DNA of 64,000 nucleotides, from positions 159,537 to 223,536 of the forward strand of contig CAYNJC010000001.1 of NCBI GenBank assembly GCA_964397565.1, read 5' to 3'. The stretch comes from JAPLST01 sp964397565. Lineage in GTDB: Bacteria > Auribacterota > UBA3054 > JAPLST01. Below the pieces are notes generated by a model, which saw nothing but the letters and a program-made list of their open reading frames with translations, did not search any database and was not told the DNA's origin. Position 1 is the first letter of the stretch. Every line of letters starts with the position of its first letter. Made by a program: the position numbers and the translations under genes. This document shows, one piece after another, positions 1-8,508 of this stretch.

Positions 1-68
1 GTAAGCGCGCGCTGCCAACGCAGCGCTGGTCTCGGCATGCACCGCTGGATCTGAACCAAAGAATTAGT

Positions 69-97
69 TTGACAAGGTTTTGCGAGGTGCCTATAAT
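69..97 (+). promoter_or_regulatory. sigma-70 promoter of the GT-C gene
   Basis: TTGACA at 69-74 and TATAAT at 92-97 with exactly 17 bp between: a perfect consensus promoter. The predicted start of transcription is near 104, about 40 nt before the ATG at 145. No strong Shine-Dalgarno precedes that ATG. Confidence 0.85.
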
Positions 98-144
98 ACA
101 TACACTATGAATGACGGTGCAATAAACGACGGGACATCGAACGC

Positions 145-1926
145 ATGAAACGAACCACATGGCTGGTGGTCTCCGGCATGATCACGTGCGGCATCGCCGC
201 CGGCGCGGCAGTGCTCGTGTGCCTGCGTGCGAGCGCGGTGCCCAACGACACATTGCGCGCCATCTTGATGCGCTGGATGCCGGTCACGTTGGACGTCATC
301 TTTGTCCTGCTGGTGTGCGCCGGGATTGTTTGCGCCCGTGATCTCTGGCGGGCGTGGCGCGCGCTACCACGCGCCACCCGCACATGGCTGTTGCTGCTCG
401 CACTCGCCGCCGGCTTGCTCAGCGCCTTCGTCGCGCCGCGCACCAATCGGCTGTATTTCGATGAACACATTTATCAGAACATTGCGCAGACGATGGCGCT
501 GGCGGGCCGCGCCGCCTTTTGCAATGAAGGCCAGTTTATTTATGATGAATATCACCCGCACCGTCTGGAGTACAACAAACAGCCCTACGGCTACCCGCAT
601 TTGCTGAGCGTGGTGTATCGCGCAGCAGGTGTGCGCGAAGCGTGGGCGCAGGTGCTGAACAATGTCTGCGCCATGGTTGCGGTGCTGCTCTGCTTCGGCT
701 TGGCCCGCCAATTGACGGGCAGTGCGCGCGCCGGCCTTCTGGCCGCAGCCTGCCTGTTGATTCTGCCGGAGCAATTGCTCTGGTGCAACACCGCCGCCAC
801 CGAGCCGAGCACGGCGTGCGTGGCCGGCTTGGCCATGCTGGCCGGCTTGTGGTATTGCGCCCGGCCAAACGCGGCGCGCCTTGTGTTTGCGGTGCTCTGC
901 CTGGCGTATGCCATGTACTTTCGCCCGGAAGCCGTGTTGTTGGCGCCGCTCTTCTTTCTGCTAATCCTGGTGGTCGCGCCACGGCAGTTTGCCCAGCCGG
1001 CGCTGTGGTTTGCCGCCGCCGCGCTGGTCATCTTGATCACGCCGCAGCTGCTGCACATCCTCGCCGTGCGGCATGAGCCGTGGGGCAGCACCGGCGCAAA
1101 ATTCACGCCCGCCGTCGTCTGGCATAATGTGAGCACCAACGGCTGGTTCTATTTGGTCAACGTGCGTTTCCCGTTGTTCGTCACCATGGGCGCAGCCCTC
1201 AGTGTGTTGACGCTGTGGCGGCGGCCGGCGACGCTGGTGGTGCTGGCCTGGGCGCTGGTAATGTGGGGCGTGTTTCTGGCGTTTTATGCCGGCAGTTATG
1301 CGTATGGTGTTGACGTGCGCTTTGCGCTGCTATCCTTCATCCCGTTGGTCGTCTTGGCGGGCGTCGGTTTTGACTGGTTGTGCGGCCTGCGGCCGTGGCC
1401 GTGGTTGACGGCCTGCGTCGTAGCCCTGCTCGTGCTGAATGGCATCCAGTTGCTGCCGCGCGTGCGGCGCGTCTCACAGGAGTCATGGGCGGCACGGTTT
1501 GATGTGCGCTACGCGCGCGAGTTTGCGCGGCTGGTGCCGCCGCATGCCTTGATCCTGACCCACAACCCGAATATGTTTCTGCTGTGGGGCCACAGCGCCG
1601 CGCAGGTGTCGCTCTTCAGCGAGCAGCGTCAGTATTTTGCGAATGTGCTGCTGCCGCGCTATCCGGGCGGCATCTATTTGCACTGGGGTTTTTGGTGCAA
1701 CACGCCCGACCGGCAGCAGCAGTTATTCGGTGAGATGCTGACCAATTACATCGGCTGGGCCTGGGTGGCCGAGCGGCACGAGCAAGACTATGTCTATGCG
1801 CTGTTGCGGCTGACCAACCTGCCGCCGCTGGCGGCCGCAACGCCGGTGCCGCCGACGCCGCGCCGCGTGCGCATCCACGAAGTCGAGCTGCGGCACCGCG
1901 ACTTCCCGCCCACGGACCAGCGTTGA
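145..1926 (+). CDS. GT-C family membrane glycosyltransferase (PMT_2/ArnT-like)
   Basis: A 593-aa polytopic inner-membrane protein with about ten hydrophobic segments. After two N-terminal membrane segments there is a loop with an acidic D106-E107 pair (RLYFDEHIYQ), the signature catalytic/metal site of GT-C enzymes that use polyprenyl-phosphate sugars. NKQPYGYPHLL follows, as in PMT_2/GT39-like proteins. The last 150 or so residues form a hydrophilic extracytoplasmic tail, also usual for the family. It probably moves a sugar from a lipid carrier to a protein, lipid or glycan outside the membrane; donor and acceptor cannot be read from sequence. It is monocistronic: the next gene has its own promoter. 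Confidence 0.75.
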   Translation: MKRTTWLVVSGMITCGIAAGAAVLVCLRASAVPNDTLRAILMRWMPVTLDVIFVLLVCAGIVCARDLWRAWRALPRATRTWLLLLALAAGLLSAFVAPRTNRLYFDEHIYQNIAQTMALAGRAAFCNEGQFIYDEYHPHRLEYNKQPYGYPHLLSVVYRAAGVREAWAQVLNNVCAMVAVLLCFGLARQLTGSARAGLLAAACLLILPEQLLWCNTAATEPSTACVAGLAMLAGLWYCARPNAARLVFAVLCLAYAMYFRPEAVLLAPLFFLLILVVAPRQFAQPALWFAAAALVILITPQLLHILAVRHEPWGSTGAKFTPAVVWHNVSTNGWFYLVNVRFPLFVTMGAALSVLTLWRRPATLVVLAWALVMWGVFLAFYAGSYAYGVDVRFALLSFIPLVVLAGVGFDWLCGLRPWPWLTACVVALLVLNGIQLLPRVRRVSQESWAARFDVRYAREFARLVPPHALILTHNPNMFLLWGHSAAQVSLFSEQRQYFANVLLPRYPGGIYLHWGFWCNTPDRQQQLFGEMLTNYIGWAWVAERHEQDYVYALLRLTNLPPLAAATPVPPTPRRVRIHEVELRHRDFPPTDQR

Positions 1927-1948
1927 ATTCCAGAGAATCGTGAAAAAG

Positions 1949-1977
1949 TTGCATCACTCATTGTTATATGCTATACT
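1949..1977 (+). promoter_or_regulatory. sigma-70 promoter (extended -10) of the 2036-3898 pair
   Basis: TTGCAT at 1949-1954, a 17-bp spacer, and TATACT at 1972-1977 preceded by TGC (extended -10). It lies 58 nt upstream of the ATG at 2036. Confidence 0.8.
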
Positions 1978-2035
1978 TGGGTAACTGATGCGGTACTCAG
2001 CAATGAGCACACGTTAATTTACCGAGGGTTCCGCC

Positions 2036-2584
2036 ATGGCTACGCGCATAGTTCAAATTGCATGTTCCTTAATGGTGCTGTGTGCATGGTCTGTGTGCGG
2101 CGTCACCAACGCGGCTGACCGAACCGAGCGGGTCGCGCAACCAGCACTCCTGATGACCCCGACTTTGGTGGTGCAGCCGCGCAGCGCGGTCGAGCCCTAT
2201 ATTCGTCAGGTGGGCAGTGTTAAGATTGCGTGCAAGCGTTTGACCGCCCAGAGCGGGTGGAAAGCCGGCGACAAACTGGCGCTGGAAGTATTCCCGTCGG
2301 TCATCTACACCGTCACGGTCGAGCAGGTCAGCGTTGATATGAACAACACGCTCTCGCTGATCGGCAAAGTACAGGGCGAGGAATTCAGTTCGTTTGTGCT
2401 TGCCGCCGACGGCGGCAATGTCATTGTGCGCTTTCAGGATTATGCCACGGCCGCACTGTTCACCATCGTTCGCAACGCGAGCGATGCCGTCGGCACCGTC
2501 ACCGAAATGGATATGAGCAAGATGCCGGCGGTGACCGATCTGCCGGCGCGCATTGTCGCGCCGCCGAACCCATCACAACAGTGA
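2036..2584 (+). CDS. Exported protein of unknown function
   Basis: 182 aa with a clear Sec signal peptide (hydrophobic core about residues 8-25, likely cleavage after TNA near residue 27). The mature part has no family I recognise. It is mostly predicted beta-strand, with alternating hydrophobic residues in KLALEVFPSVIYTVTVEQV and NTLSLIGKVQGEEFSSFVL. The start is fixed by a GAGGG about 10 nt upstream and by the signal peptide. It is followed after 15 nt by the metalloprotease gene, so the two are probably co-transcribed. It could be a chaperone or propeptide-like partner of the protease, but only the gene order suggests that. Confidence 0.6.
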   Translation: MATRIVQIACSLMVLCAWSVCGVTNAADRTERVAQPALLMTPTLVVQPRSAVEPYIRQVGSVKIACKRLTAQSGWKAGDKLALEVFPSVIYTVTVEQVSVDMNNTLSLIGKVQGEEFSSFVLAADGGNVIVRFQDYATAALFTIVRNASDAVGTVTEMDMSKMPAVTDLPARIVAPPNPSQQ

Positions 2585-2599
2585 CCTTGAGGAATTGAC

Positions 2600-3898
2600 A
2601 TGAACACCTTGGTATCATGGGCGCGTCTGCGCCGCCGTGTGATAGTGACTGTGTGCGCCATGCTGGCGGCCGCAGCCGTTGCGCAGGCCGCCACCGTCAA
2701 AGTCTTGATCGTGTATGACACGACCGGCAAAACCTACGCGCAAAGCAACGGCGGGGTCAACACCTTTTCGGCCTCGATCATTTCATTGCTGACGCAGGCC
2801 GCCAACAACAATAGCGGCGCCAATTTGACGTTTCAGCTTGCCTATGCGGGCGAGACCTCGTATACCTACAATGGCAATTTCAGCACGGCGTTGAGCGACT
2901 TGAGTTCCGGCAACGGCGGGTTGAGCGTCGTGCCCGGCTGGCGCAACACGTATGCCGCCGATCTGGTCACCATGATTGTGGACATCGGCTCGTCATCGGG
3001 CGTCATTGGCCTAGGTAACCTGCTGATCACCGTCGGCGGCAATGCCAATGCCGCGTTTACGGTCTGCAATGCGCGCAATGTCAACACACACGTCGTCACC
3101 CATGAAATCGGCCACAATTTCGGGTGTGGTCATAGCAAGTCACAGAGCACCCAACCGGGGCCCAATTCGTATCTCAATTCGTATTCCGCCGGCTGGTATT
3201 TCACCGGCAACAACGGCACGAAGTATCACACGATCATGGCCTACAACTATGAACAGGGTGTGTTCTATCAGCCGTGCAATATGTTTTCCACGCCGCTCAA
3301 AACGTACCAAGGCGTTACCGCCGGCAGCGCCGCGGACGGCGACAACACCCGCAACCTTGGGTATACCATGGGCTGGGTCGCGGCCTACCGCGGGAGCACA
3401 CCGACCACGACTCCCACCACCGCGCCGACCACCGCGCCCACCACCGCGCCCACCACCTCGCCGACCACGTCACCCACCACCTCGCCAACAACGTCACCCA
3501 CCACCTCGCCAACAACGTCACCCACCACCTCGCCAACAACCAGCGCCGGTAGTTGGGTGCGGCTGTATCGCACGGGCCTCTGCAAAACACGCGTGAAGAC
3601 ACAATGCGAGAACGGCCGCTTCGACATGAGCTGGGCCACTATTTGTGCCTGGTACGCAGCCGGTTATCGCTATTTCATTGCCTACGACGCCACGACCGGC
3701 TGGTATATCTACGCGCCGCTGACCATGCGCAAGGCCTCGTGTTCGAGCAAGTTGGGCGTGATCCCGACCGGCAAGAAGCGGCCGGTCATCGTTTTCAAAG
3801 TGCGCGTCAACAAGAAGTCAAAATACATGGTCTGGAAGAACCGCGGCTGGGCGACCAATACCGACTTCACTCGTTCGCAGTACTATCTCGCTAAGTAA
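2600..3898 (+). CDS. Secreted zinc metalloprotease with Thr/Pro linker
   Basis: 432 aa with a signal peptide (residues 1 to about 31). The catalytic domain carries HEIGHNFGCGH (H168, E169, H172, H178), the HExxHxxxxxH zinc site of metzincin-type proteases, with a later methionine (HTIMAYN, near residue 214) as the probable Met-turn. The general look is of reprolysin/M12B- or M72-like secreted peptidases. From about residue 271 to 315 comes a low-complexity linker of TTAP and TTSP units, then a C-terminal domain of about 115 aa rich in Trp, Tyr and Lys that I do not recognise and that may bind a surface or glycan. Four cysteines in that domain could form disulfides. GAGGA about 9 nt upstream supports the start. 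It forms a two-gene unit with the exported protein before it. Confidence 0.75.
   Translation: MNTLVSWARLRRRVIVTVCAMLAAAAVAQAATVKVLIVYDTTGKTYAQSNGGVNTFSASIISLLTQAANNNSGANLTFQLAYAGETSYTYNGNFSTALSDLSSGNGGLSVVPGWRNTYAADLVTMIVDIGSSSGVIGLGNLLITVGGNANAAFTVCNARNVNTHVVTHEIGHNFGCGHSKSQSTQPGPNSYLNSYSAGWYFTGNNGTKYHTIMAYNYEQGVFYQPCNMFSTPLKTYQGVTAGSAADGDNTRNLGYTMGWVAAYRGSTPTTTPTTAPTTAPTTAPTTSPTTSPTTSPTTSPTTSPTTSPTTSPTTSAGSWVRLYRTGLCKTRVKTQCENGRFDMSWATICAWYAAGYRYFIAYDATTGWYIYAPLTMRKASCSSKLGVIPTGKKRPVIVFKVRVNKKSKYMVWKNRGWATNTDFTRSQYYLAK
3402..3543 (+). repeat. 12/24-bp coding tandem repeat (TTAP/TTSP linker)
   Basis: Tandem 12-bp units of the type ACCACCGCGCCG pass into ACCACCTCGCCA and ACAACGTCACCC, the last as a 24-bp higher-order unit. 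They encode four TTAP and about eight TTSP repeats. The near-identical units are a likely site of copy-number change. Confidence 0.85.
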
Positions 3899-4277
3899 GA
3901 CCGGCCTCTTCTAACACCGGCGCTACAAGAAAGCGCCACGAACTCCTTTTGCGTGTTGGTGGTATTGTGGCTGCGCCCGGCGGCGGCGGCGTTGGCACGC
4001 GCGGCACCGAACCATACTTGAACAACGGCATCATGACGGGCTTCAACATTATTCTCTGCGCGGCAATCGGTGGTCCGCAGGGCAACCTTGCGAGTTCGCG
4101 TTTATAAGGCACCGCAAGGCCACATGAACGCAAGGGTGGCGCGGTGCGAAACGTGCGTGGACGTATGTGTTCTGTTACACTCATAGCCGTATACTTTCGC
4201 GCCCTGTTCTCGGCGCTCGGCTAATTTTGTCTTACATTAGTGGCGACGATGACCATGGTAAGCAACGAGGATCATTC
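3899..4277. other. Intergenic stretch without recognised gene
   Basis: 379 bp between the metalloprotease and the PHP gene. Reverse-strand reading frames here lack a start signal or a protein-like sequence. A TATACT at 4190-4195 may be a -10 box, but no convincing -35 lies 16-18 bp upstream. Confidence 0.5.
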
Positions 4278-5636
4278 ATGAATCTGCGCGGTCTAGTTCT
4301 GGTTGTGATCTGTCTTGGCATCGCAAATGCCGCGGCTGCGCACGAAATTCTCTGGGGTGATTTGCATGCCCACAGCACCTATTCCTACGACGCCGTGCAG
4401 TACGAGCACTGCACCCTCATCCCGGCACAAGCACTGAGCACCTGCCTCGCACGCGTGGATTTTGTGGCGCTCACCGACCATGCCGAAAACGGCGCACCCG
4501 GCTATTGCACCGGCGAGAAATGGACAAATACTATGCTGCAGGAAATTGCGTTTCAGGCGGCGTATAGTAATGTGATTGTCTTCCCTGCCTTCGAATACAC
4601 CAAGACCGCGCCGCCGTACCCCGACGGCAACGGGCACAAGTGTATCATCTGCCGCGATTGCGGGCACGTGCCGCCGCGCGGTTACGGCCAGGATGTGTAT
4701 GTCAGCCCCGTGGATCTGTGGACCTATCTGGATGGCACGGCCGCGTCTGGTAATTATTTCTCGATTCCGCACCACACCGCCAAAGGCAGCGACATTGATT
4801 ATCCCGGCATCGACATGTCCACCGACTGGAATCCAGGCTATGTCCGCGCCGACATTCAACAATTGGTGGAGATTTATTCGCGCCACGGCAATTCAGAAAT
4901 GAGCGGTTGCGAAGAACCGGTCAATGATTTTCAACCCGAACGTTCGGTGGCCGGCGCGCTGGACCGTTGGTTATTACCGGCCCACAATCCGGCGTACAAA
5001 CTTGGTATTCTCGGCTCGACTGACACTCACAATGGCAGGCCGGGCGACACCATTGAAACGACCAATAATGTGCAGCCGCGCCTTGGGCCGTACACGGGTG
5101 GCCTGACGGCGGTGCTGGCCACCAATCGCAGCCGCAGCGCCATTTGGCAGGCCCTGCAGGCCAGACATTGCTACGCCACGAGCGGCGCACGCATCATCCT
5201 GGCGTTCAGCGCCACCCTCGGCGACCAAACCGGCAGCATGGGTGACACGCTGTATCACGAAGCCGACCTGAATCCCGGCAATGCCGCTACGGTCGCCTTG
5301 CAGGTCAGTGCCATTGCGGAGCACCCGACGCAGCGCATCGCCCGCGTGCAATTGTTCAAACAGCGCACCTGTATTCTCGATCTGGCCACCAACGCGGTGG
5401 GAAGCCTGACTCTTGCCACCATCGATCTCCTGACCAATAATTATGGGTACTACCGCGTGAAAGTATGGCAACAGGCCACCACCATCACCACCAATTGTCC
5501 TTTCGAGCGCGCCTGGTCATCGCCGATCTGGATCGAGCCCGGCATGGTGCCCGAGCCGTTCTGCGTCGGCATGGCGGCGGGCGGGCTGATGCTCCTGTAC
5601 CGGCGCGCGCAGGGCACAGCACAAAAAGCGCCATAA
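4278..5636 (+). CDS. Exported DUF3604/PHP-domain protein with VPEP sorting tail
   Basis: 452 aa. The start at 4278 is chosen because a GAGGA lies 6-7 nt upstream and a signal peptide begins there (LVLVVICLGIANAAAA); the open frame runs further up, but that part looks non-coding. The mature protein opens with LWGDLHAHSTYSYDA, followed by VDFVALTDHAENG: the first two metal-binding motifs of PHP-type phosphoesterases as seen in DUF3604 proteins. Further His/Asp-containing motifs (SIPHHTAKG, GSTDTHNGRPGD) complete a plausible metal site. The C-terminus MVPEPFCVG plus a hydrophobic stretch and YRR matches PEP-CTERM exosortase sorting signals, so the protein is probably exported and processed at the surface. 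The substrate is unknown. Confidence 0.8.
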   Translation: MNLRGLVLVVICLGIANAAAAHEILWGDLHAHSTYSYDAVQYEHCTLIPAQALSTCLARVDFVALTDHAENGAPGYCTGEKWTNTMLQEIAFQAAYSNVIVFPAFEYTKTAPPYPDGNGHKCIICRDCGHVPPRGYGQDVYVSPVDLWTYLDGTAASGNYFSIPHHTAKGSDIDYPGIDMSTDWNPGYVRADIQQLVEIYSRHGNSEMSGCEEPVNDFQPERSVAGALDRWLLPAHNPAYKLGILGSTDTHNGRPGDTIETTNNVQPRLGPYTGGLTAVLATNRSRSAIWQALQARHCYATSGARIILAFSATLGDQTGSMGDTLYHEADLNPGNAATVALQVSAIAEHPTQRIARVQLFKQRTCILDLATNAVGSLTLATIDLLTNNYGYYRVKVWQQATTITTNCPFERAWSSPIWIEPGMVPEPFCVGMAAGGLMLLYRRAQGTAQKAP

Positions 5637-5783
5637 CGATCAAGTGTTTGTGTCGGTATCCTGCCATCGTTGCTGTCTGTATTCGACATTTTATGGCGTT
5701 TTTGGTACTGTTGGCGCATGTGATGAAGTAGATGTTATCTGGAGAGACAACCTACAACACATAGCAAGCCAAGGAGGGCGCCC

Positions 5784-7208
5784 GTGAAAATCAAAATCAA
5801 TGCCAACCGTTGTGCCGTCAAGCATTCCGCAATTGCGTTTGGTGCACGTCGTTTTCGTGGCGTGCTGGCCTGGATGCTACTGGCCGGCAGCACCTGCGCG
5901 GGTGCGACAACCTACTACGTCAGCAACGCCACCGGTAATGACGCCAGCAATGGTTTGTCGTGGGCCACGGCCAAGAAGACGATTCAGCCCGCAATTAACC
6001 TGTGCGGCGCCGGCGACACGGTGCTGGTCAGTAACGGCGTGTTCATATTGAACGCGTCGTTGTCCGTGCCGAGCCGCGTGCGCTTGACCAGCCTCGCCGG
6101 TCCGGCCGGTACCATTGTCAACGGCAACGCTCCCGCCGTGACCAATCGCTGTTTGCGCGTGCCCGGCAGTTATGCAGGCGCGCTGATCGAGGGCTTCACC
6201 TTCACCAACGGCAGCACCGACAACGAAAGTGGTGGGGGGATCTTTCTCGAAGGCGTCGCGACGGTGAGCAATTGCTTGATCCGCGGCAACAGCGCCGTCA
6301 ACGGCGCCGGCATTGCCTGCTCTTCCACCAGCGTGATTATGCATTGCGTCATCACGGCCAACCGTGCCAGCAGCGCTGGCGGCGGCATCTACCTGTACCG
6401 CGCCGGCACAGTGCGTAATTGCCTGGTTGCCGGCAACAGCGCCTCTGCCAGCGCGATCTTTTGCGAAAATGGCGGCTATGTGCGCGACTGCGTGATCAGC
6501 AATAACACGGCCTCGAACTATGCCGGCGTGCGCATGCGCTACACCGGCGGCTTGATCGAAGCGTGCACCATCATCAGCAACACGGCCGCGGGCCCCGGCG
6601 GTGGTCTGGGCATTGATGCCGGCAGCACGGCCTTGTGCTGCGTCGTGACGCTCAACGCCACCACGGCTCCCAATGCTGATTTCGGCGGCGTCCATTGCGA
6701 AGGATTGCTCCGCTCCAGTCTGATCACGCGCAATCGCGCGTACGACTGGGCGGGCGGGCTGTACGTCGGCCCGGCCGGCGTGGCTGAGAACTGCACCATC
6801 AGCAGCAACACAGCGGGCGCCGCGTACGGCGGCGCACTCTACGCCGGCGTCCTGCGCAATGCGATTGTCTATGGCAACAGCGCACCCGTCATACCCAACA
6901 CCGCGTCCAGCGGCAGCAACATGCTGTGCCAGTTCACCTGCACGCTGCCGCTGCAACCGGGCGACGGCAACATCACCAACGACGCTGGTTTTGTCAACCG
7001 TGCGCTAGGCGACTACCATCTCAACACGGACTCGCCCTGCATCAACACGGGCACCAACCTTGCGTGGATGGCTGCTGCCAGCGACCTTGACGGCAATCCG
7101 CGCAGCATCGGCGGGTTTGTCGATATGGGCTGCTATGAAACGCTGCCGGAACCGGCATGCGCGCTGCTGCTGTTGCTCGGCCTCGTCGGCCTCGTCCGAC
7201 TTGTCTGA
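5784..7208 (+). CDS. Exported beta-helix protein (choice-of-anchor Q type)
   Basis: 474 aa, starting at GTG with a near-perfect Shine-Dalgarno AAGGAGG at 5771-5777, 6 nt upstream. A signal peptide ends near residue 43. The mature protein begins TTYYVSNATGNDASNGLSW and has many turns of a right-handed parallel beta-helix with recurring NCLI, GGGI and NT/NS ladders. It ends with SPCINTGTN and DLDGNPRSIGGFVDMGCYE, typical of choice-of-anchor Q proteins. The last 20 residues (LPEPACALLLLLGLVGLVRLV) look like a PEP-CTERM tail, but the usual basic end is reduced to one Arg because the frame ends inside a 9-bp microsatellite. It probably binds or cleaves polysaccharide at the cell surface; no catalytic residues are obvious. 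Confidence 0.75.
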   Translation: MKIKINANRCAVKHSAIAFGARRFRGVLAWMLLAGSTCAGATTYYVSNATGNDASNGLSWATAKKTIQPAINLCGAGDTVLVSNGVFILNASLSVPSRVRLTSLAGPAGTIVNGNAPAVTNRCLRVPGSYAGALIEGFTFTNGSTDNESGGGIFLEGVATVSNCLIRGNSAVNGAGIACSSTSVIMHCVITANRASSAGGGIYLYRAGTVRNCLVAGNSASASAIFCENGGYVRDCVISNNTASNYAGVRMRYTGGLIEACTIISNTAAGPGGGLGIDAGSTALCCVVTLNATTAPNADFGGVHCEGLLRSSLITRNRAYDWAGGLYVGPAGVAENCTISSNTAGAAYGGALYAGVLRNAIVYGNSAPVIPNTASSGSNMLCQFTCTLPLQPGDGNITNDAGFVNRALGDYHLNTDSPCINTGTNLAWMAAASDLDGNPRSIGGFVDMGCYETLPEPACALLLLLGLVGLVRLV

Positions 7209-7233
7209 CCTGTCCGACTTGTCCGACCTGCGC
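7171..7233 (+). repeat. 9-bp microsatellite (GTCCGACTT-like)
   Basis: About six imperfect copies of a 9-mer close to GTCCGACTT, starting inside the end of the beta-helix gene and running past its stop codon at 7206-7208. In the coding part each unit encodes L/V-G/R-L, so the repeat makes up the end of the hydrophobic sorting tail. Confidence 0.8.
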
Positions 7234-7236
7234 ATG

Positions 7237-8508
7237 TCATGCGCCTTCTTTGGTGCTGCGGGCAATGACCACGCGGCTGATGCGTTTGCGCGTTGCGCGC
7301 GTCACCGTCAGCGTCAGGGTCTGATACGTGAACGACTCCCCCACCACCGGAATGCGCCCGGCCAGCTTCAGCAGCAAACCGGCCACCGTGTCGTAGCCGT
7401 CCTTGTCAAACGCGATGCCGAAGCGTTCGCTGACTTGATCCACATCCAGGCGCCCATCGCACTCAAGCGCGCCATGATGTTCACTCATGCGCGGCTTGGT
7501 CTCGTCGCGATCCGTCGCCAAGACCCCGACGATTTCCTCGATCAGGTCGCGCATGGTAATCATGCCGGTCACCCCGCCATATTCGTCAACCACCAGCACC
7601 AACGGCACGCGTTGCGCCTGCAACTCATGCAGCATCTGGCCCACCGGCTTGATCTCCGGCATAAACGGCACCGAGCGATCAACATACGCGGCCACCGTGG
7701 TGTGCAGGTGCTCTTCACCATCCAGTTGCCGCGCTGCATCCAGCAGATCAAGAACATGCAGCACCCCGACAATATTGTCGAGCCGGCCTTCGTAGACCGG
7801 GAACTGCGTGTGCGGCTGTTGCTCCGCCAGTGTCAGCGCGTCACGCACGCTGGTCGTCAACGGCAGGCAGACCAATTCGACCAGCGGCATCATGGCCGAC
7901 GCCAGTGTGCGCTCATTCAGTTCGAAGACGCGCCGGATCATGGTGTGTTCGGGCTTGCCGATCACCCCTTGTTCGGCACTCAAATCGGCCAATGTGCGCA
8001 CTTCTTCACGAGTGACGGAAATGGTTTGCGGCCGTTCCTTGATGCCCGCCAGGCGCAGGGCCGCGCGTGAAAGAAACGCCGCCGAACTGACCAACGGCGC
8101 CATCAGTCTCTGGGCAAACGCAAGTGGCAGGGCCGCACGCAACGTGAAGCGCAGGGCATTGCCGCGTCCCAGTGATTTCGGCAGCAGCTCCGCGCACACC
8201 AATATTATCGGCGTCATGATGATGGTCGTGATAATGCTGTCCCAGCGATCGGGCGCCCACGCCGCGACGACCACGGACGCCATGCTGGTTGCCGTCACAT
8301 ACATGAGGTTCGTGCCGACCAGGGTGGTTGCCAGCAGGCGTGCCGGGTCATCCAACAAACGCTGGGCCGCACGCGCGCGCGGCTCGCCGTGCTGGGCGCG
8401 ACTGTGCAACAGCGGCTTTGGCGCCGAGACAAAGGCCGTTTCCGAGCCGGAAAAGAAGCCGCCCAGCAGCACGCACAGCAGCACGCACAGGATCAAGACC
8501 CAGATCAT
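7237..8508 (-). CDS. CNNM/CorC (HlyC) family membrane protein, copy 2
   Basis: 423 aa. An N-terminal DUF21 transmembrane domain (to about residue 190) contains the FFSGSETAFVSA motif of CNNM/CorC Mg2+-transport proteins. A tandem CBS-domain pair follows (about 205-340, including DEYGGVTGMITMRDLIEEIVG), then a small C-terminal CorC_HlyC domain (DGRLDVDQVSERFGI). The family is linked to divalent cation efflux, with the CBS pair as a nucleotide sensor. Its start overlaps the stop of copy 1 in an ATGA, so the two are translationally coupled and may form a heterodimer; that is an inference. It converges with the beta-helix gene. Confidence 0.85.
   Translation of the reverse strand: MIWVLILCVLLCVLLGGFFSGSETAFVSAPKPLLHSRAQHGEPRARAAQRLLDDPARLLATTLVGTNLMYVTATSMASVVVAAWAPDRWDSIITTIIMTPIILVCAELLPKSLGRGNALRFTLRAALPLAFAQRLMAPLVSSAAFLSRAALRLAGIKERPQTISVTREEVRTLADLSAEQGVIGKPEHTMIRRVFELNERTLASAMMPLVELVCLPLTTSVRDALTLAEQQPHTQFPVYEGRLDNIVGVLHVLDLLDAARQLDGEEHLHTTVAAYVDRSVPFMPEIKPVGQMLHELQAQRVPLVLVVDEYGGVTGMITMRDLIEEIVGVLATDRDETKPRMSEHHGALECDGRLDVDQVSERFGIAFDKDGYDTVAGLLLKLAGRIPVVGESFTYQTLTLTVTRATRKRISRVVIARSTKEGA

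Noticed and set aside
3891..4184. 97-codon minus-strand open frame between metalloprotease and PHP gene
   Set aside because: Pro/Arg-rich shadow-like composition and no start signal.
4167..4277. Longer N-terminus for the DUF3604 gene
   Set aside because: The signal peptide and the Shine-Dalgarno both point to 4278, and the extension overlaps a -10-like box.
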